From a virus, in IMG/VR virus record IMGVR_UViG_3300000117_000011, positions 1 to 64,000 of that record: a stretch of 64,000 nt of DNA. The stretch is one strand, 5' to 3'. This document shows, one piece after another, positions 1 through 5,663 of this stretch. The stretch's first letter is position 1. Every line of letters begins with the position of its first letter. Under the pieces are notes generated by a model. It was not told the DNA's origin and made no database searches. It saw only the letters and a program-made list of their open reading frames with translations. The translations under genes were made by a program, and so were the position numbers.

Positions 1-5
1 TATTG

Positions 6-13
6 TTTACACG
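6..13 (-). promoter_or_regulatory. -35 box of a leftward promoter cut by the window edge
   Basis: Reading leftward this gives CGTGTAAA, the same -35 box found in the four complete promoters between 846 and 1394. With the fixed 17-bp spacer, its -10 would lie just outside the window. This suggests that the promoter array continues to the left. Confidence 0.4.
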
Positions 14-54
14 AAGCGAGACGACGCCACGAAGCCACCACCACCCGAAACACC

Positions 55-804
55 TTAGAAGTCTAAGTTGTCCTCATCGTCCATGAGATCCTCAATGTCG
101 CCCATCATATCCTCGTCGCCATCCTCAGCCCAAGCTGAACCACCATCGTCACCAGGATTCAGTTCGTAACCGCTGAGCTCTAAAACTTCTTCTTCCTCAA
201 CCTCAAAGAACGCGTCAGCCTCTGGTACGTCAACGATCTTGTCGAGACTATGCGTTGGAACTGATGACCCGCCAACAGGAGCTTCATCATCTACGTTGCG
301 GGTCGTCGCGACCTCTTCAAGCTTCATCGCGTGGGGAGTCGAGTTAAGAGCCTCGATCTTGTCGTCTAGTAAATGGACTGGAACGTAGTGAAGCTGTTTA
401 GGATGATCGATAGTAGATCCAGCTGTTCGAACCTCGAAGGCCGCACAATTACTTCCATTCGCGACGCGAGGACCTGCGAAGCGAATCCAAGCGAAGCCGG
501 CTGTCTGAATCCAACCTGTGTATTCAGCTGCGTCATCGAATCCTTCGAGAGTCGGGATGATATCATCAACTGCGACCTTAACCCATTTCGCTCCTCGACC
601 TGAGAAACGAGCCTTCACCTCGCTACGCCAATCATTGACGAGGCCAGTCTTCGCCGAACGACCACAAAGCGGTTTAACAAAAACACTGACCAGATCGTCA
701 AGATGACGTTTAAAGGCCGTCACTTTAGGCTCACCACCTTCTTCGATAAAGTTGTTGAACAGTCCCATGATCATATCATCATCATATTGTTTTTGGTTTT
801 CCAT
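55..804 (-). CDS. Acidic-tailed protein of unknown function, 249 aa
   Basis: I do not recognise this family. The N-terminal two thirds look globular, with several Trp residues and a basic-aromatic stretch around residues 70-120. The last ~60 residues are very acidic and end in DDEDNLDF. A terminal acidic tail with a final Phe is also found in single-stranded DNA-binding proteins, but I see no convincing OB-fold pattern, so SSB is only a possibility. The start is taken at 804, because AAGGAG sits five bases upstream. The in-frame ATG at 840 lies only about a dozen bases below the -10 box and has no ribosome site. Codon use is clearly GC-richer than in the genes right of 1700. It is driven by the promoter at 846-874 and is the largest gene of the leftward block. 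Confidence 0.75.
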   Translation of the reverse strand: MENQKQYDDDMIMGLFNNFIEEGGEPKVTAFKRHLDDLVSVFVKPLCGRSAKTGLVNDWRSEVKARFSGRGAKWVKVAVDDIIPTLEGFDDAAEYTGWIQTAGFAWIRFAGPRVANGSNCAAFEVRTAGSTIDHPKQLHYVPVHLLDDKIEALNSTPHAMKLEEVATTRNVDDEAPVGGSSVPTHSLDKIVDVPEADAFFEVEEEEVLELSGYELNPGDDGGSAWAEDGDEDMMGDIEDLMDDEDNLDF

Positions 805-845
805 GTTGTCTCCTTGAATGTTTGATTGAATGTTTTCCATGGTTT

Positions 846-874
846 ATTATAATCCTTTGTTTTATTAGTTACAC
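846..874 (-). promoter_or_regulatory. Leftward sigma70-like promoter 1 (for the 249-aa gene)
   Basis: Reading leftward: CGTGTAAC containing the -35 (GTGTAA, 869-874), a 17-bp spacer, then TATAAT (846-851). The predicted leader is about 35 nt and ends in AAGGAG-ACAAC-ATG at 804. The same layout recurs three more times in the next 520 bp. Confidence 0.75.
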
Positions 875-899
875 GTTTTGAGTTAAGTTTGATTCCTTG

Positions 900-977
900 T
901 TATCTGTAATACCAGATCGCGAAGGGAATCGCCAAGAATGTTGAGCCAAGAATGAGCGGGATTAAGTCGTAGATCAT
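900..977 (-). CDS. 25-residue hydrophobic peptide (micro-ORF 1)
   Basis: A 25-codon reading frame encodes a single membrane-spanning peptide (MIYDLIPLILG, then STFLAIPFAIWYYR). The start is preceded by AAGGAGG with a four-base spacer, and the promoter at 996-1024 lies immediately upstream. Promoter, ideal ribosome site and start all fall within about 45 bases, which argues for real expression despite the size. It resembles the next micro-ORF at its start (MIYDLI against MIPDLI), so the two may be distant copies. Function unknown. Small phage membrane peptides can act as lysis, exclusion or host-takeover factors, but nothing here decides between these. Confidence 0.5.
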   Translation of the reverse strand: MIYDLIPLILGSTFLAIPFAIWYYR

Positions 978-995
978 TTGTCCTCCTTATGGTTT

Positions 996-1024
996 ATTAT
1001 ATCTTTACTTTAGATGAGTTACAC
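996..1024 (-). promoter_or_regulatory. Leftward sigma70-like promoter 2 (for micro-ORF 1)
   Basis: CGTGTAAC containing GTGTAA (1019-1024), a 17-bp spacer, TATAAT (996-1001), then AAACCATAAGGAGG. The -10 to Shine-Dalgarno stretch is almost the same as at promoter 4, so the repeated unit includes the ribosome site. Confidence 0.75.
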
Positions 1025-1048
1025 GTTTCGGGTTGACGAGGTGAGAGG

Positions 1049-1117
1049 TTATAACCATAAGACAAATGCGGTAAGAGAAAGAAAGGTTATTAAGTCGGGA
1101 ATCATATAAGCCTCCAT
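1049..1117 (-). CDS. 18- to 22-residue hydrophobic peptide (micro-ORF 2)
   Basis: The frame encodes MEAY followed by MIPDLITFLSL and TAFVLWL, a single hydrophobic segment. Two starts are plausible. The ATG at 1117 has CGGAGG upstream. The ATG at 1105 has TGGAGG five bases upstream, and its product begins MIPDLI, like the MIYDLI of micro-ORF 1. The second start would give 18 aa. The unit is preceded by the promoter at 1163-1191 with a longer leader of about 40 nt. Function unknown. Confidence 0.45.
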   Translation of the reverse strand: MEAYMIPDLITFLSLTAFVLWL

Positions 1118-1162
1118 GAGACCTCCGTGATTGAATGATTGATCGTTTGTCCTTACATCTGT

Positions 1163-1191
1163 ATTATAGACTAAGGAATTGAGTTTTACAC
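1163..1191 (-). promoter_or_regulatory. Leftward sigma70-like promoter 3 (for micro-ORF 2)
   Basis: CGTGTAAA containing GTGTAA (1186-1191), a 17-bp spacer, then TATAAT (1163-1168). It has the same spacing as the other three copies; the downstream leader has diverged. Confidence 0.7.
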
Positions 1192-1268
1192 GTATTACGT
1201 CCTTTTCAGCCGAATCATCTCACATCGCAGTCCTCGTGTATCTTGACCGCTTCATCAGCTGGAGTTTC

Positions 1269-1325
1269 CTAGTTTTCAAAGATCTGGAGTCGGAATCCCG
1301 AGGTCGGTTGCCATCCCTTCCTCAT
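1269..1325 (-). CDS. Possible 18-residue basic peptide (micro-ORF 3)
   Basis: Below promoter 4, an ATG with AAGGA two bases upstream opens an 18-codon frame (MRKGWQPTSGFRLQIFEN). Overlapping short frames, such as MATDLGIPTPDL with GAGGAAGG just upstream, are equally possible. I am unsure which, if any, is translated. The leader could instead be a small RNA. It is listed because it has the same promoter unit as the better-supported micro-ORFs. Confidence 0.25.
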   Translation of the reverse strand: MRKGWQPTSGFRLQIFEN

Positions 1326-1365
1326 CGTCCTTAGGAACCGCCGTTCCTATCCCTCCTTATGTTTT

Positions 1366-1394
1366 ATTATACTCCACATCGTGGAAAGATACAC
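1366..1394 (-). promoter_or_regulatory. Leftward sigma70-like promoter 4
   Basis: CGTGTATC containing GTGTAT (1389-1394), a 17-bp spacer, TATAAT (1366-1371), then AAAACATAAGGAGG. It is the rightmost copy of the array and the first to be met when transcribing leftward from the hairpin cluster. Confidence 0.7.
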
Positions 1395-1407
1395 GACGAT
1401 GGCTAAA

Positions 1408-1444
1408 AGCCCCGGGGCTCTAAAGGGCCCCTAAAAGGGCCCCC
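1408..1444. terminator. Cluster of GC-rich hairpins at the composition boundary
   Basis: Three overlapping perfect or near-perfect inverted repeats: the 12-bp palindrome AGCCCCGGGGCT (1408-1419), GGGGC...GCCCC (1414-1431), and GGGCCC-CTAAAA-GGGCCC (1425-1442). No clear U-run follows on either strand, so intrinsic termination is not certain. The cluster lies between the leftward promoter array and the AT-rich rightward genes, where an insulator or bidirectional terminator would make sense. Confidence 0.5.
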
Positions 1445-1593
1445 TACAGAGGGCCTAAAACTCAGTGATACACGCCGGGCTAGGGGGTTTAGTCGTCTAC
1501 CCGAATTTTCTTCGCGCAACTTTTTCAAAAAGTATTAGGGTACACATCTGAATACACCAAGATGTGCTTAAGCACGCATCTGAATATATCGAG
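1445..1593. other. Intergenic switch region with small palindromes and a direct repeat
   Basis: No gene is seen. The stretch holds ACTTTTT-C-AAAAAGT (1519-1533), the 12-bp palindrome GTGCTTAAGCAC (1564-1575), and two direct copies of CATCTGAATA flanking that palindrome (1544-1553 and 1577-1586). The flanked palindrome looks like an operator or a processing site. Base composition changes from GC-rich to AT-rich within this interval. Confidence 0.4.
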
Positions 1594-1601
1594 TATAAAT
1601 A
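1594..1601 (+). promoter_or_regulatory. T4-type late promoter TATAAATA
   Basis: An exact match to the T4 late promoter octamer, followed by AGAGGAG and an ATG. It is upstream of the rightward tagged-gene cluster, and the window encodes a gp55-like late sigma factor, which supports the call. In AT-rich DNA the octamer can arise by chance, so position is the main argument. Confidence 0.5.
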
Positions 1602-1614
1602 GAGGAGTGTATAT

Positions 1615-1644
1615 ATGAAAGTTTGCGGCGCTTATTTCAAATAG
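1615..1644 (+). CDS. Possible 9-residue leader peptide
   Basis: ATG preceded by AGAGGAG with a seven-base spacer opens nine codons (MKVCGAYFK), then TAG. It lies between the late promoter and the first tagged gene. Translation is plausible because of the strong ribosome site, but the frame is too short to judge by itself. It could be a leader peptide or a chance occurrence. Confidence 0.2.
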   Translation: MKVCGAYFK

Positions 1645-1659
1645 TATTTTCAGCTTTTT

Positions 1660-1700
1660 GTGCGAAAAACTTCGAGAGAAATTTTGGAAAACTTTTTAAT
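1660..1700 (+). repeat. Leader repeat L, copy 1
   Basis: Core of the form AAAAACTTCG-nGAGA, then GAAAACTTTT, upstream of the gene at 1732. Copies 2 (2689-2730) and 3 (3553-3595) lie upstream of the genes at 2779 and 3641. All three precede proteins with a tag-like N terminus. Confidence 0.6.
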
Positions 1701-1731
1701 AATTAGTGTATAAGTGTATAAAGAGGTTGAC

Positions 1732-1896
1732 ATGATATTATTAGAAAGTTACATAAGAAGTGTTTTATTCGAAAGAGGCAGGTTTAGTAGTGGGAGTGGA
1801 TTAGATGCTTATTTAATTGGTTTGGATTGTGAAGCCAAAGAACTTTTAGGATTAGTTAAAAAAATTAAAGAAAGTAATAGTGTGCTGAAAGTGTGA
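1732..1896 (+). CDS. Small protein with a tag-like N terminus, 54 aa
   Basis: A 54-residue protein beginning MILLESYIRSVLFE, followed by a Gly/Ser-rich turn and a helical tail. Two (L/I)-x-E sequences fall in the first 14 residues (ending E5 and E14), as in the other tagged proteins of this cluster. The start at 1732 is chosen over a TTG-like extension at 1714 because GAGG lies five bases upstream. The stop overlaps the next start in GTGTGA, so the two genes are translationally coupled. I do not recognise a family. A head-packaged internal peptide is the working guess. Confidence 0.55.
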   Translation: MILLESYIRSVLFERGRFSSGSGLDAYLIGLDCEAKELLGLVKKIKESNSVLKV

Positions 1897-2495
1897 ATAA
1901 TCGTTTTGGCTATTTACAAATCTTTGAAAAGAAAAAAGAAATAATTGATATTGTAAAAAAAGAATTAGGGGAAGAGTTTGTTGATGATTTAGGTATTGAG
2001 TTTAATGATGATTTGCCTGTTGTGGTGAGAATAATCCAGGGTGACAATACTTCTAAAGAAAAATCAGGCAAATTAAATTTACAAGATAACTTAGATTGGA
2101 TGGTTCATGATACTTGGCATTTAATTGTTGATAGAAGTTTTTGGATTAGGGAATTTTTAAGTAAAAGTGTGCATATTAGTCAAACGCTGGAATATTATAT
2201 TGATAATAGTATTTTAGTAAATGGTAGTCGTACTGATTTTGAAAAAGATTGTTTAATGTTTTTGAGAAATTATAATTTTACATCTGGAGTAGGTGAATTT
2301 GATTGTGTGCCAAGTTTAGCAGCTTTTTGTGTTATGAACAAAGAAGTAAAAAGTGTGCCTGTTGAGTTTAAAGGAAAAATGAAAAATTATGAAGACTTTA
2401 ATGAGTTTTACATTAGATTACATGTTATGAGTCCTTTATTGTGGAAGTCTATATTTAAGAGTTTAAAAGGTAAGTTGATTTTTAATCATTTTTAA
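1893..2495 (+). CDS. Unknown protein, 200 aa
   Basis: Starts at a GTG overlapping the previous stop. The protein is soluble-looking, with an acidic N-terminal third, a central aromatic stretch around residues 68-85 (DWMVHDTWHLIVDRSFW) and a basic C terminus. The His/Asp/Trp cluster could be a metal or ligand site, but I know no family with it. It lacks the tag seen in its neighbours, although it is coupled to the tagged 54-aa gene and may work with it. An intergenic repeat follows immediately. Confidence 0.6.
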   Translation: MNNRFGYLQIFEKKKEIIDIVKKELGEEFVDDLGIEFNDDLPVVVRIIQGDNTSKEKSGKLNLQDNLDWMVHDTWHLIVDRSFWIREFLSKSVHISQTLEYYIDNSILVNGSRTDFEKDCLMFLRNYNFTSGVGEFDCVPSLAAFCVMNKEVKSVPVEFKGKMKNYEDFNEFYIRLHVMSPLLWKSIFKSLKGKLIFNHF

Positions 2496-2505
2496 TGTAT
2501 TTTTT

Positions 2506-2546
2506 GACGAGCTGGGTGTCTCTTGAGTCACAGACGTAATAGGATA
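2506..2546 (+). repeat. Intergenic repeat R, copy 1
   Basis: Consensus across copies: GAGCTGGGTATCTCTAG, then YGTCACAGACGTAAYAGRATA. Copies 2 (3477-3517) and 3 (4775-4811) also lie just downstream of a gene end and upstream of a cluster gene. The conservation is much stronger than in the AT-rich DNA around it. Confidence 0.65.
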
Positions 2547-2555
2547 AACTTGAAC

Positions 2556-2588
2556 GCACAAATATATTATATTTTTTTATATTTGTGC
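2556..2588 (+). terminator. 11-bp stem hairpin after the 200-aa gene
   Basis: GCACAAATATA (2556-2566) and its exact complement (2578-2588) flank an 11-nt loop rich in T. It follows repeat R copy 1. It could be a terminator or an RNA-processing element; there is no T-run after the stem. The rest of 2496-2778 has leader repeat L copy 2 and no other gene. Confidence 0.45.
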
Positions 2589-2688
2589 ACAAATCTCTAA
2601 CTATCTCTAGAGAAACGGGTATTGAATGGGGCATTTGCATTGAATCCCCTAAATAGTTTCCAGTATGCAAAACAGTTTTGCTGAAATT

Positions 2689-2730
2689 GTGCAAAAACTT
2701 CGGGAGACTTTTTCGAAAACTTTTACATTT
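2689..2730 (+). repeat. Leader repeat L, copy 2
   Basis: Matches copy 1 through AAAAACTTCGGGAGA and GAAAACTTTT. It is followed by GATAAATAGATTTATA at 2736-2751, a close relative of the late promoter octamer, and then the start at 2779. Confidence 0.6.
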
Positions 2731-2778
2731 CCAGAGATAAATAGATTTATAGAATATTTTCAAAGTAAGGTTTTAAAT

Positions 2779-3471
2779 ATGAGAGTGACTGAGAGCAAGT
2801 TAAGAAGGATAATTCGCCAAGTAATAAAAGAAAGTGCTGGTGGATCATATAATTGGTATTCTGATTGGGTGGAAGCAACAGAAAAAATTAAAAAAAGAAG
2901 TTTATCAAAGATTTCATATGAATGTTTAAACGACTTTGGTATTTCTCGTGTTGATGCAAACAGTAACGACAGTATTGTATATAATTTAACTAAATTTCAA
3001 GATAGAGGAATTTCTGAGGGTGAATTAACATCTATCCTTTCTAACATATCAAGCGTACATGCTGCAGATGCTGATGAGATGTCAAGACTTCATTTAATGT
3101 TTACAGCGACTGTTGGGTTGCTAATAGAAAATGGAAAGATAAAAGTTAATTTTGGTGCTAAAGACAAAAATGCATTAAAACAAATGAAACCTGGAGAGAT
3201 GGCGATTGTTGCTGCGATTTCAACATCTGGAAGTGATAGGTTACAATCTTGTTTAATATATGAAAAGCCAAGCAATCATTCACTTCCTGACAGGAGTAAT
3301 TATTTTGTAATTGCACAAAATCCTCATAATCACAAGGTATTTGATAGAGAAGAGGCTGGTAATATAAGAAGGTATAACGAAAAACAGCAAGCTGATTATT
3401 TAGAGCGAAGGGAAAAAGCCGAGAAAAAAAGAAAAGACGAAGAGCTTCCTTGGTACGAATATACTAGATAA
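2779..3471 (+). CDS. Tagged protein (type A tag), 230 aa
   Basis: Begins MRVTESKLRRIIRQVIKES, nearly the same as the next gene (MRITESRLRRVIRQVISEN). The tag is a basic amphipathic helix that ends in I-K-E (residues 16-18), a T4 prohead-protease-like site. The body is of mixed composition, with one hydrophobic stretch around residues 107-117, and it ends in a highly charged coiled-coil-like tail. I recognise no enzyme family. The start at 2779 is chosen because AAGG precedes it and the upstream part of the frame is the repeated leader, not protein. A head-packaged protein ejected with the DNA is inferred from the tag only. Confidence 0.6.
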   Translation: MRVTESKLRRIIRQVIKESAGGSYNWYSDWVEATEKIKKRSLSKISYECLNDFGISRVDANSNDSIVYNLTKFQDRGISEGELTSILSNISSVHAADADEMSRLHLMFTATVGLLIENGKIKVNFGAKDKNALKQMKPGEMAIVAAISTSGSDRLQSCLIYEKPSNHSLPDRSNYFVIAQNPHNHKVFDREEAGNIRRYNEKQQADYLERREKAEKKRKDEELPWYEYTR

Positions 3472-3476
3472 TCTTT

Positions 3477-3517
3477 GTCGAGCTGGGCATCTCTAGCGTC
3501 ACAGACGTAACAGAATA
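3477..3517 (+). repeat. Intergenic repeat R, copy 2
   Basis: Shares GAGCTGGG, ATCTCTAG and GTCACAGACGTAA with copy 1, and starts a few bases after the stop of the 230-aa gene. 3472-3640 holds this repeat, leader repeat L copy 3 and a late promoter, with no other gene. Confidence 0.65.
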
Positions 3518-3552
3518 GTTTTAAGTTTGTGAAAGTATTTTACTGGGTTTGA

Positions 3553-3595
3553 TGAAAAAACTTCGGGAGAAATTTTGAAAACTTTTTACATTTTC
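3553..3595 (+). repeat. Leader repeat L, copy 3
   Basis: AAAAAACTTCGGGAGA through GAAAACTTTTTACATTTTC, followed by a perfect TATAAATA and the start of the second type A tagged gene. With copies 1 and 2 it defines a leader cassette. Confidence 0.6.
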
Positions 3596-3598
3596 AGT

Positions 3599-3606
3599 TA
3601 TAAATA
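3599..3606 (+). promoter_or_regulatory. T4-type late promoter TATAAATA
   Basis: A perfect octamer 35 bases upstream of the tagged gene at 3641. The equivalent site before the gene at 2779 reads GATAAATA (2736-2743). The repetition at the same place in two leaders supports a promoter function. Confidence 0.55.
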
Positions 3607-3640
3607 GATTTATATGATGTTTTTTAAAGAAAGATTAAAT

Positions 3641-3955
3641 ATGAGAATAACTGAGAGTAGATTGAGAAGAGTGATTCGTCAAGTGATTAGCGAAAACATG
3701 CCTTACGACGAGCCTGATGAGTATATGGGTTATGGGTCGTATGGTGAAGTTGAAGATAGTGATGTTAGTCTTAAAGAGCTAGAGAATATGCTAATGTCAC
3801 ATAGCTATGAAGCCCAAAGAGCTGATGGTTATGGTGAAGTAATGCATGCGAAAGGTGAGTATGAGCTTGGTGTTATGAGTAAAGACGAGTACATGAATTT
3901 GCTTAGGCCTTTTATAAATGACGTAATTGAGCAAAGTGGAAGATCTAGTTTTTAA
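3641..3955 (+). CDS. Tagged protein (type A tag), 104 aa
   Basis: Begins MRITESRLRRVIRQVISEN, with a potential cleavage site at I16-S17-E18. The rest is acidic and rich in Tyr, Gly and Met, with short repeated motifs such as DGYGEV and GSYGEVE. No enzyme motif is seen. The start at 3641 is preferred to the in-frame ATG at 3614, because tag homology with the gene at 2779 begins here. The gene is too small for an enzyme domain of a known class; an internal head protein or a DNA-associated cargo is plausible. Confidence 0.6.
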   Translation: MRITESRLRRVIRQVISENMPYDEPDEYMGYGSYGEVEDSDVSLKELENMLMSHSYEAQRADGYGEVMHAKGEYELGVMSKDEYMNLLRPFINDVIEQSGRSSF

Positions 3956-3977
3956 TTATTATAAAGTGTAAATACAA

Positions 3978-4703
3978 ATGAGAAGAAAAGACACAGCGCT
4001 ATTAATAGAAGAGTGGAAACAATTTAACAGTGAAGAAGAGTTAATTTATAACACAAAGCTACTGTTAGAAAAAAATGAAAATTTCGACAAGCAAGTTTTA
4101 AAAGAAAGTTTTGCAGGAAAAATGACTGATTGGTTGCAGTCTGGATTTGACATTGTAGGATTTATTCCCGGGATAGGCGAAGGATTTGATGCGATAAATG
4201 CTATAATATCTTTATCTCGAGGCAGACCTTTCGAAGCTTTGTGCTCAATTATATCATTATTCCCAGGTGTAGGTGATGTTATTGGTAAGGGCGGAAAATA
4301 TTTGGTTAAATATTTAGGACCAGAGTTAGATGATATTATTCAGGGTAAGATTTCAAGCCCAAGTGACTTAAGTGAAAACTCAATTTTAAAAAAAGAATTT
4401 CTTTTATTAGAGGCTAACAAAGGAGATGGAAAAATGTTTAAATTAGTTGTTAAAGCAATTTCAAAAACCAAAAACAGGTGGTTTCCTTTTATTAAAAACT
4501 TATTAAAAAGTGTAGAAAAAAACAAAGATTCAGTTGAACTGGTTAATGCAATAGAAGATAGTGAAATCAAGCTACCTAAAATTCCTGAAAAATTTAAGGA
4601 AAAAATTGGAGATATAATAAAGAAAAAAATAACAAACCCAAGTGACATTATGAAAAAAATTACTAATCTTGTTAATTTTATTGATAATTGTGCTAAAGAA
4701 TAA
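3978..4703 (+). CDS. Tagged protein with a polymorphic-toxin-like hydrophobic hairpin, 241 aa
   Basis: Begins MRRKDTALLIEEWKQF, a type B tag with L-I-E at residues 9-11. Residues ~55-112 hold a Gly-rich hydrophobic hairpin: GFDIVGFIPGIGEGFDAIN, then SLFPGVGDVIGKGGKY. This VGF-PG-GE ... PG-GD-GK pattern is typical of the pretoxin or transmembrane hairpin that precedes toxin domains in polymorphic toxins and colicin-like proteins. The C-terminal half is Lys-rich and helical with no toxin active site that I can recognise. A membrane-active ejected protein fits tag and hairpin together, but this is inference. There is no clear ribosome site before the start. Confidence 0.6.
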   Translation: MRRKDTALLIEEWKQFNSEEELIYNTKLLLEKNENFDKQVLKESFAGKMTDWLQSGFDIVGFIPGIGEGFDAINAIISLSRGRPFEALCSIISLFPGVGDVIGKGGKYLVKYLGPELDDIIQGKISSPSDLSENSILKKEFLLLEANKGDGKMFKLVVKAISKTKNRWFPFIKNLLKSVEKNKDSVELVNAIEDSEIKLPKIPEKFKEKIGDIIKKKITNPSDIMKKITNLVNFIDNCAKE

Positions 4704-4774
4704 AATATTTTTATACTTTTATTAATAAGTAGATTTATTTAATATCTATTAAAGAAAGTGACTTATAGAATTGG

Positions 4775-4811
4775 GTGTGCTGGGTATCTCTAGTGTCACG
4801 ACGTTTATATA
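4775..4811 (+). repeat. Intergenic repeat R, copy 3
   Basis: Shares GCTGGGTATCTCTAG and GTCAC-GACGT with copies 1 and 2 but has diverged at its 3' end. It lies between the hairpin-containing tagged gene and the gene at 4881. No other gene is seen in 4704-4880. Confidence 0.55.
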
Positions 4812-4812
4812 A

Positions 4813-4868
4813 GTTTAATCTTATGTGCGAAAATATATATATTATTAAGCGTATGAATAAGATTAAAC
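4813..4868 (+). promoter_or_regulatory. 12-bp inverted repeat upstream of the gene at 4881
   Basis: GTTTAATCTTAT (4813-4824) is perfectly complementary to ATAAGATTAAAC (4857-4868), separated by 32 bases that include an alternating AT run. The ribosome site (AGGGG) starts one or two bases after the right arm. As RNA, the stem would end right at the ribosome site. As DNA, it could be an operator. Confidence 0.5.
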
Positions 4869-4880
4869 AGGGGTCATAAT

Positions 4881-5663
4881 ATGAATCGTAAAGAATATAA
4901 ATTATTGGTTGAAGGATGGAATGGTTATTTGAACGAAATTTCATCTGATATAAGTGGTGTAACAAAGATTAAATCATTTGTTGATAGAATAGTTGCTTTA
5001 CGTGAAGAGACAGGGAAAGATATTAAGATTAGGGCACGATTAAACGGTACTGTACTAGAAGTTAATTTATTAAACTACTCAGTCTTAAGAATGAATGGTG
5101 TATTTTATCAAAAAGCTTGGCTTAATCATCTTGGAAATGTAGATAGAGAAGTAAAAGTTGATGGAACCCGCGATCCTTACGTAATAAAATATTCAGACGT
5201 AGGTGGAGGATTTGGGCCTTTACTTTATGAGATAGGATTAGAGATTGTTAGTTGTAACTTAGGTGGTGCATTAATGAGTGATAGAGGTGAAGTATCTGAG
5301 GAAGCTGAAAGTGTTTGGGATCGCTATCTTAGTCGATCTAAATCTGAGTTCAATCTTGAAGCTGTTAAGATGGATTTTTCTGATGAGTCTTGGGACGATG
5401 TAATGTATGATGCACCCTTTGCAGATATGTCAGACGAAGAGCAGGAAAGATTTAAACAGACACAAAAGTACACTCCAGATGATGCTTCTGATGACATATA
5501 TCAATATTCAGCTATTTTAAATTCAGCAAAAAAAGGTAATTTTGTTGATGGTGATTGGAAAAATTTTGAAAGCCCTTTAGCATATGCATATTATAAATTA
5601 GAGCCTGAAGTATTGACATACATTGAAAGTTTAGAAGAAAACATACTTGAGATAGACATTTAA
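4881..5663 (+). CDS. Tagged GNAT-like protein, paralogue of the gene at 9266, 260 aa
   Basis: Begins MNRKEYKLLVEGWNGYL (type B tag, L-V-E at residues 9-11). Around residues 110-150 it has GGGFGPLLYEIGLEI, then LMSDRGEVSEEAESVWDRYL. The gene at 9266 has the matching LGPLMYDLIIEF and DRFEISSEAQNLW. The Gly-rich turn followed by a helix resembles the acetyl-CoA-binding motif of GNAT acetyltransferases, and I recall phage proteins with this G-P-L-Y-D / DRG-VS signature; the enzymatic role is not proven. AGGGG upstream supports the start. The 3' end overlaps the convergent gene at 5660 by four bases. Confidence 0.6.
   Translation: MNRKEYKLLVEGWNGYLNEISSDISGVTKIKSFVDRIVALREETGKDIKIRARLNGTVLEVNLLNYSVLRMNGVFYQKAWLNHLGNVDREVKVDGTRDPYVIKYSDVGGGFGPLLYEIGLEIVSCNLGGALMSDRGEVSEEAESVWDRYLSRSKSEFNLEAVKMDFSDESWDDVMYDAPFADMSDEEQERFKQTQKYTPDDASDDIYQYSAILNSAKKGNFVDGDWKNFESPLAYAYYKLEPEVLTYIESLEENILEIDI

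Noticed and set aside
55-804. Single-stranded DNA-binding protein call for the leftward gene
   Set aside because: The acidic tail ending in Phe is suggestive, but I could not see an OB-fold pattern or conserved aromatic positions, so I left it as unknown.
2665-2778. Upstream extension of the 230-aa tagged protein
   Set aside because: The extra codons are the repeated leader that also precedes other genes, and the protein tag starts at 2779 with its own ribosome site.
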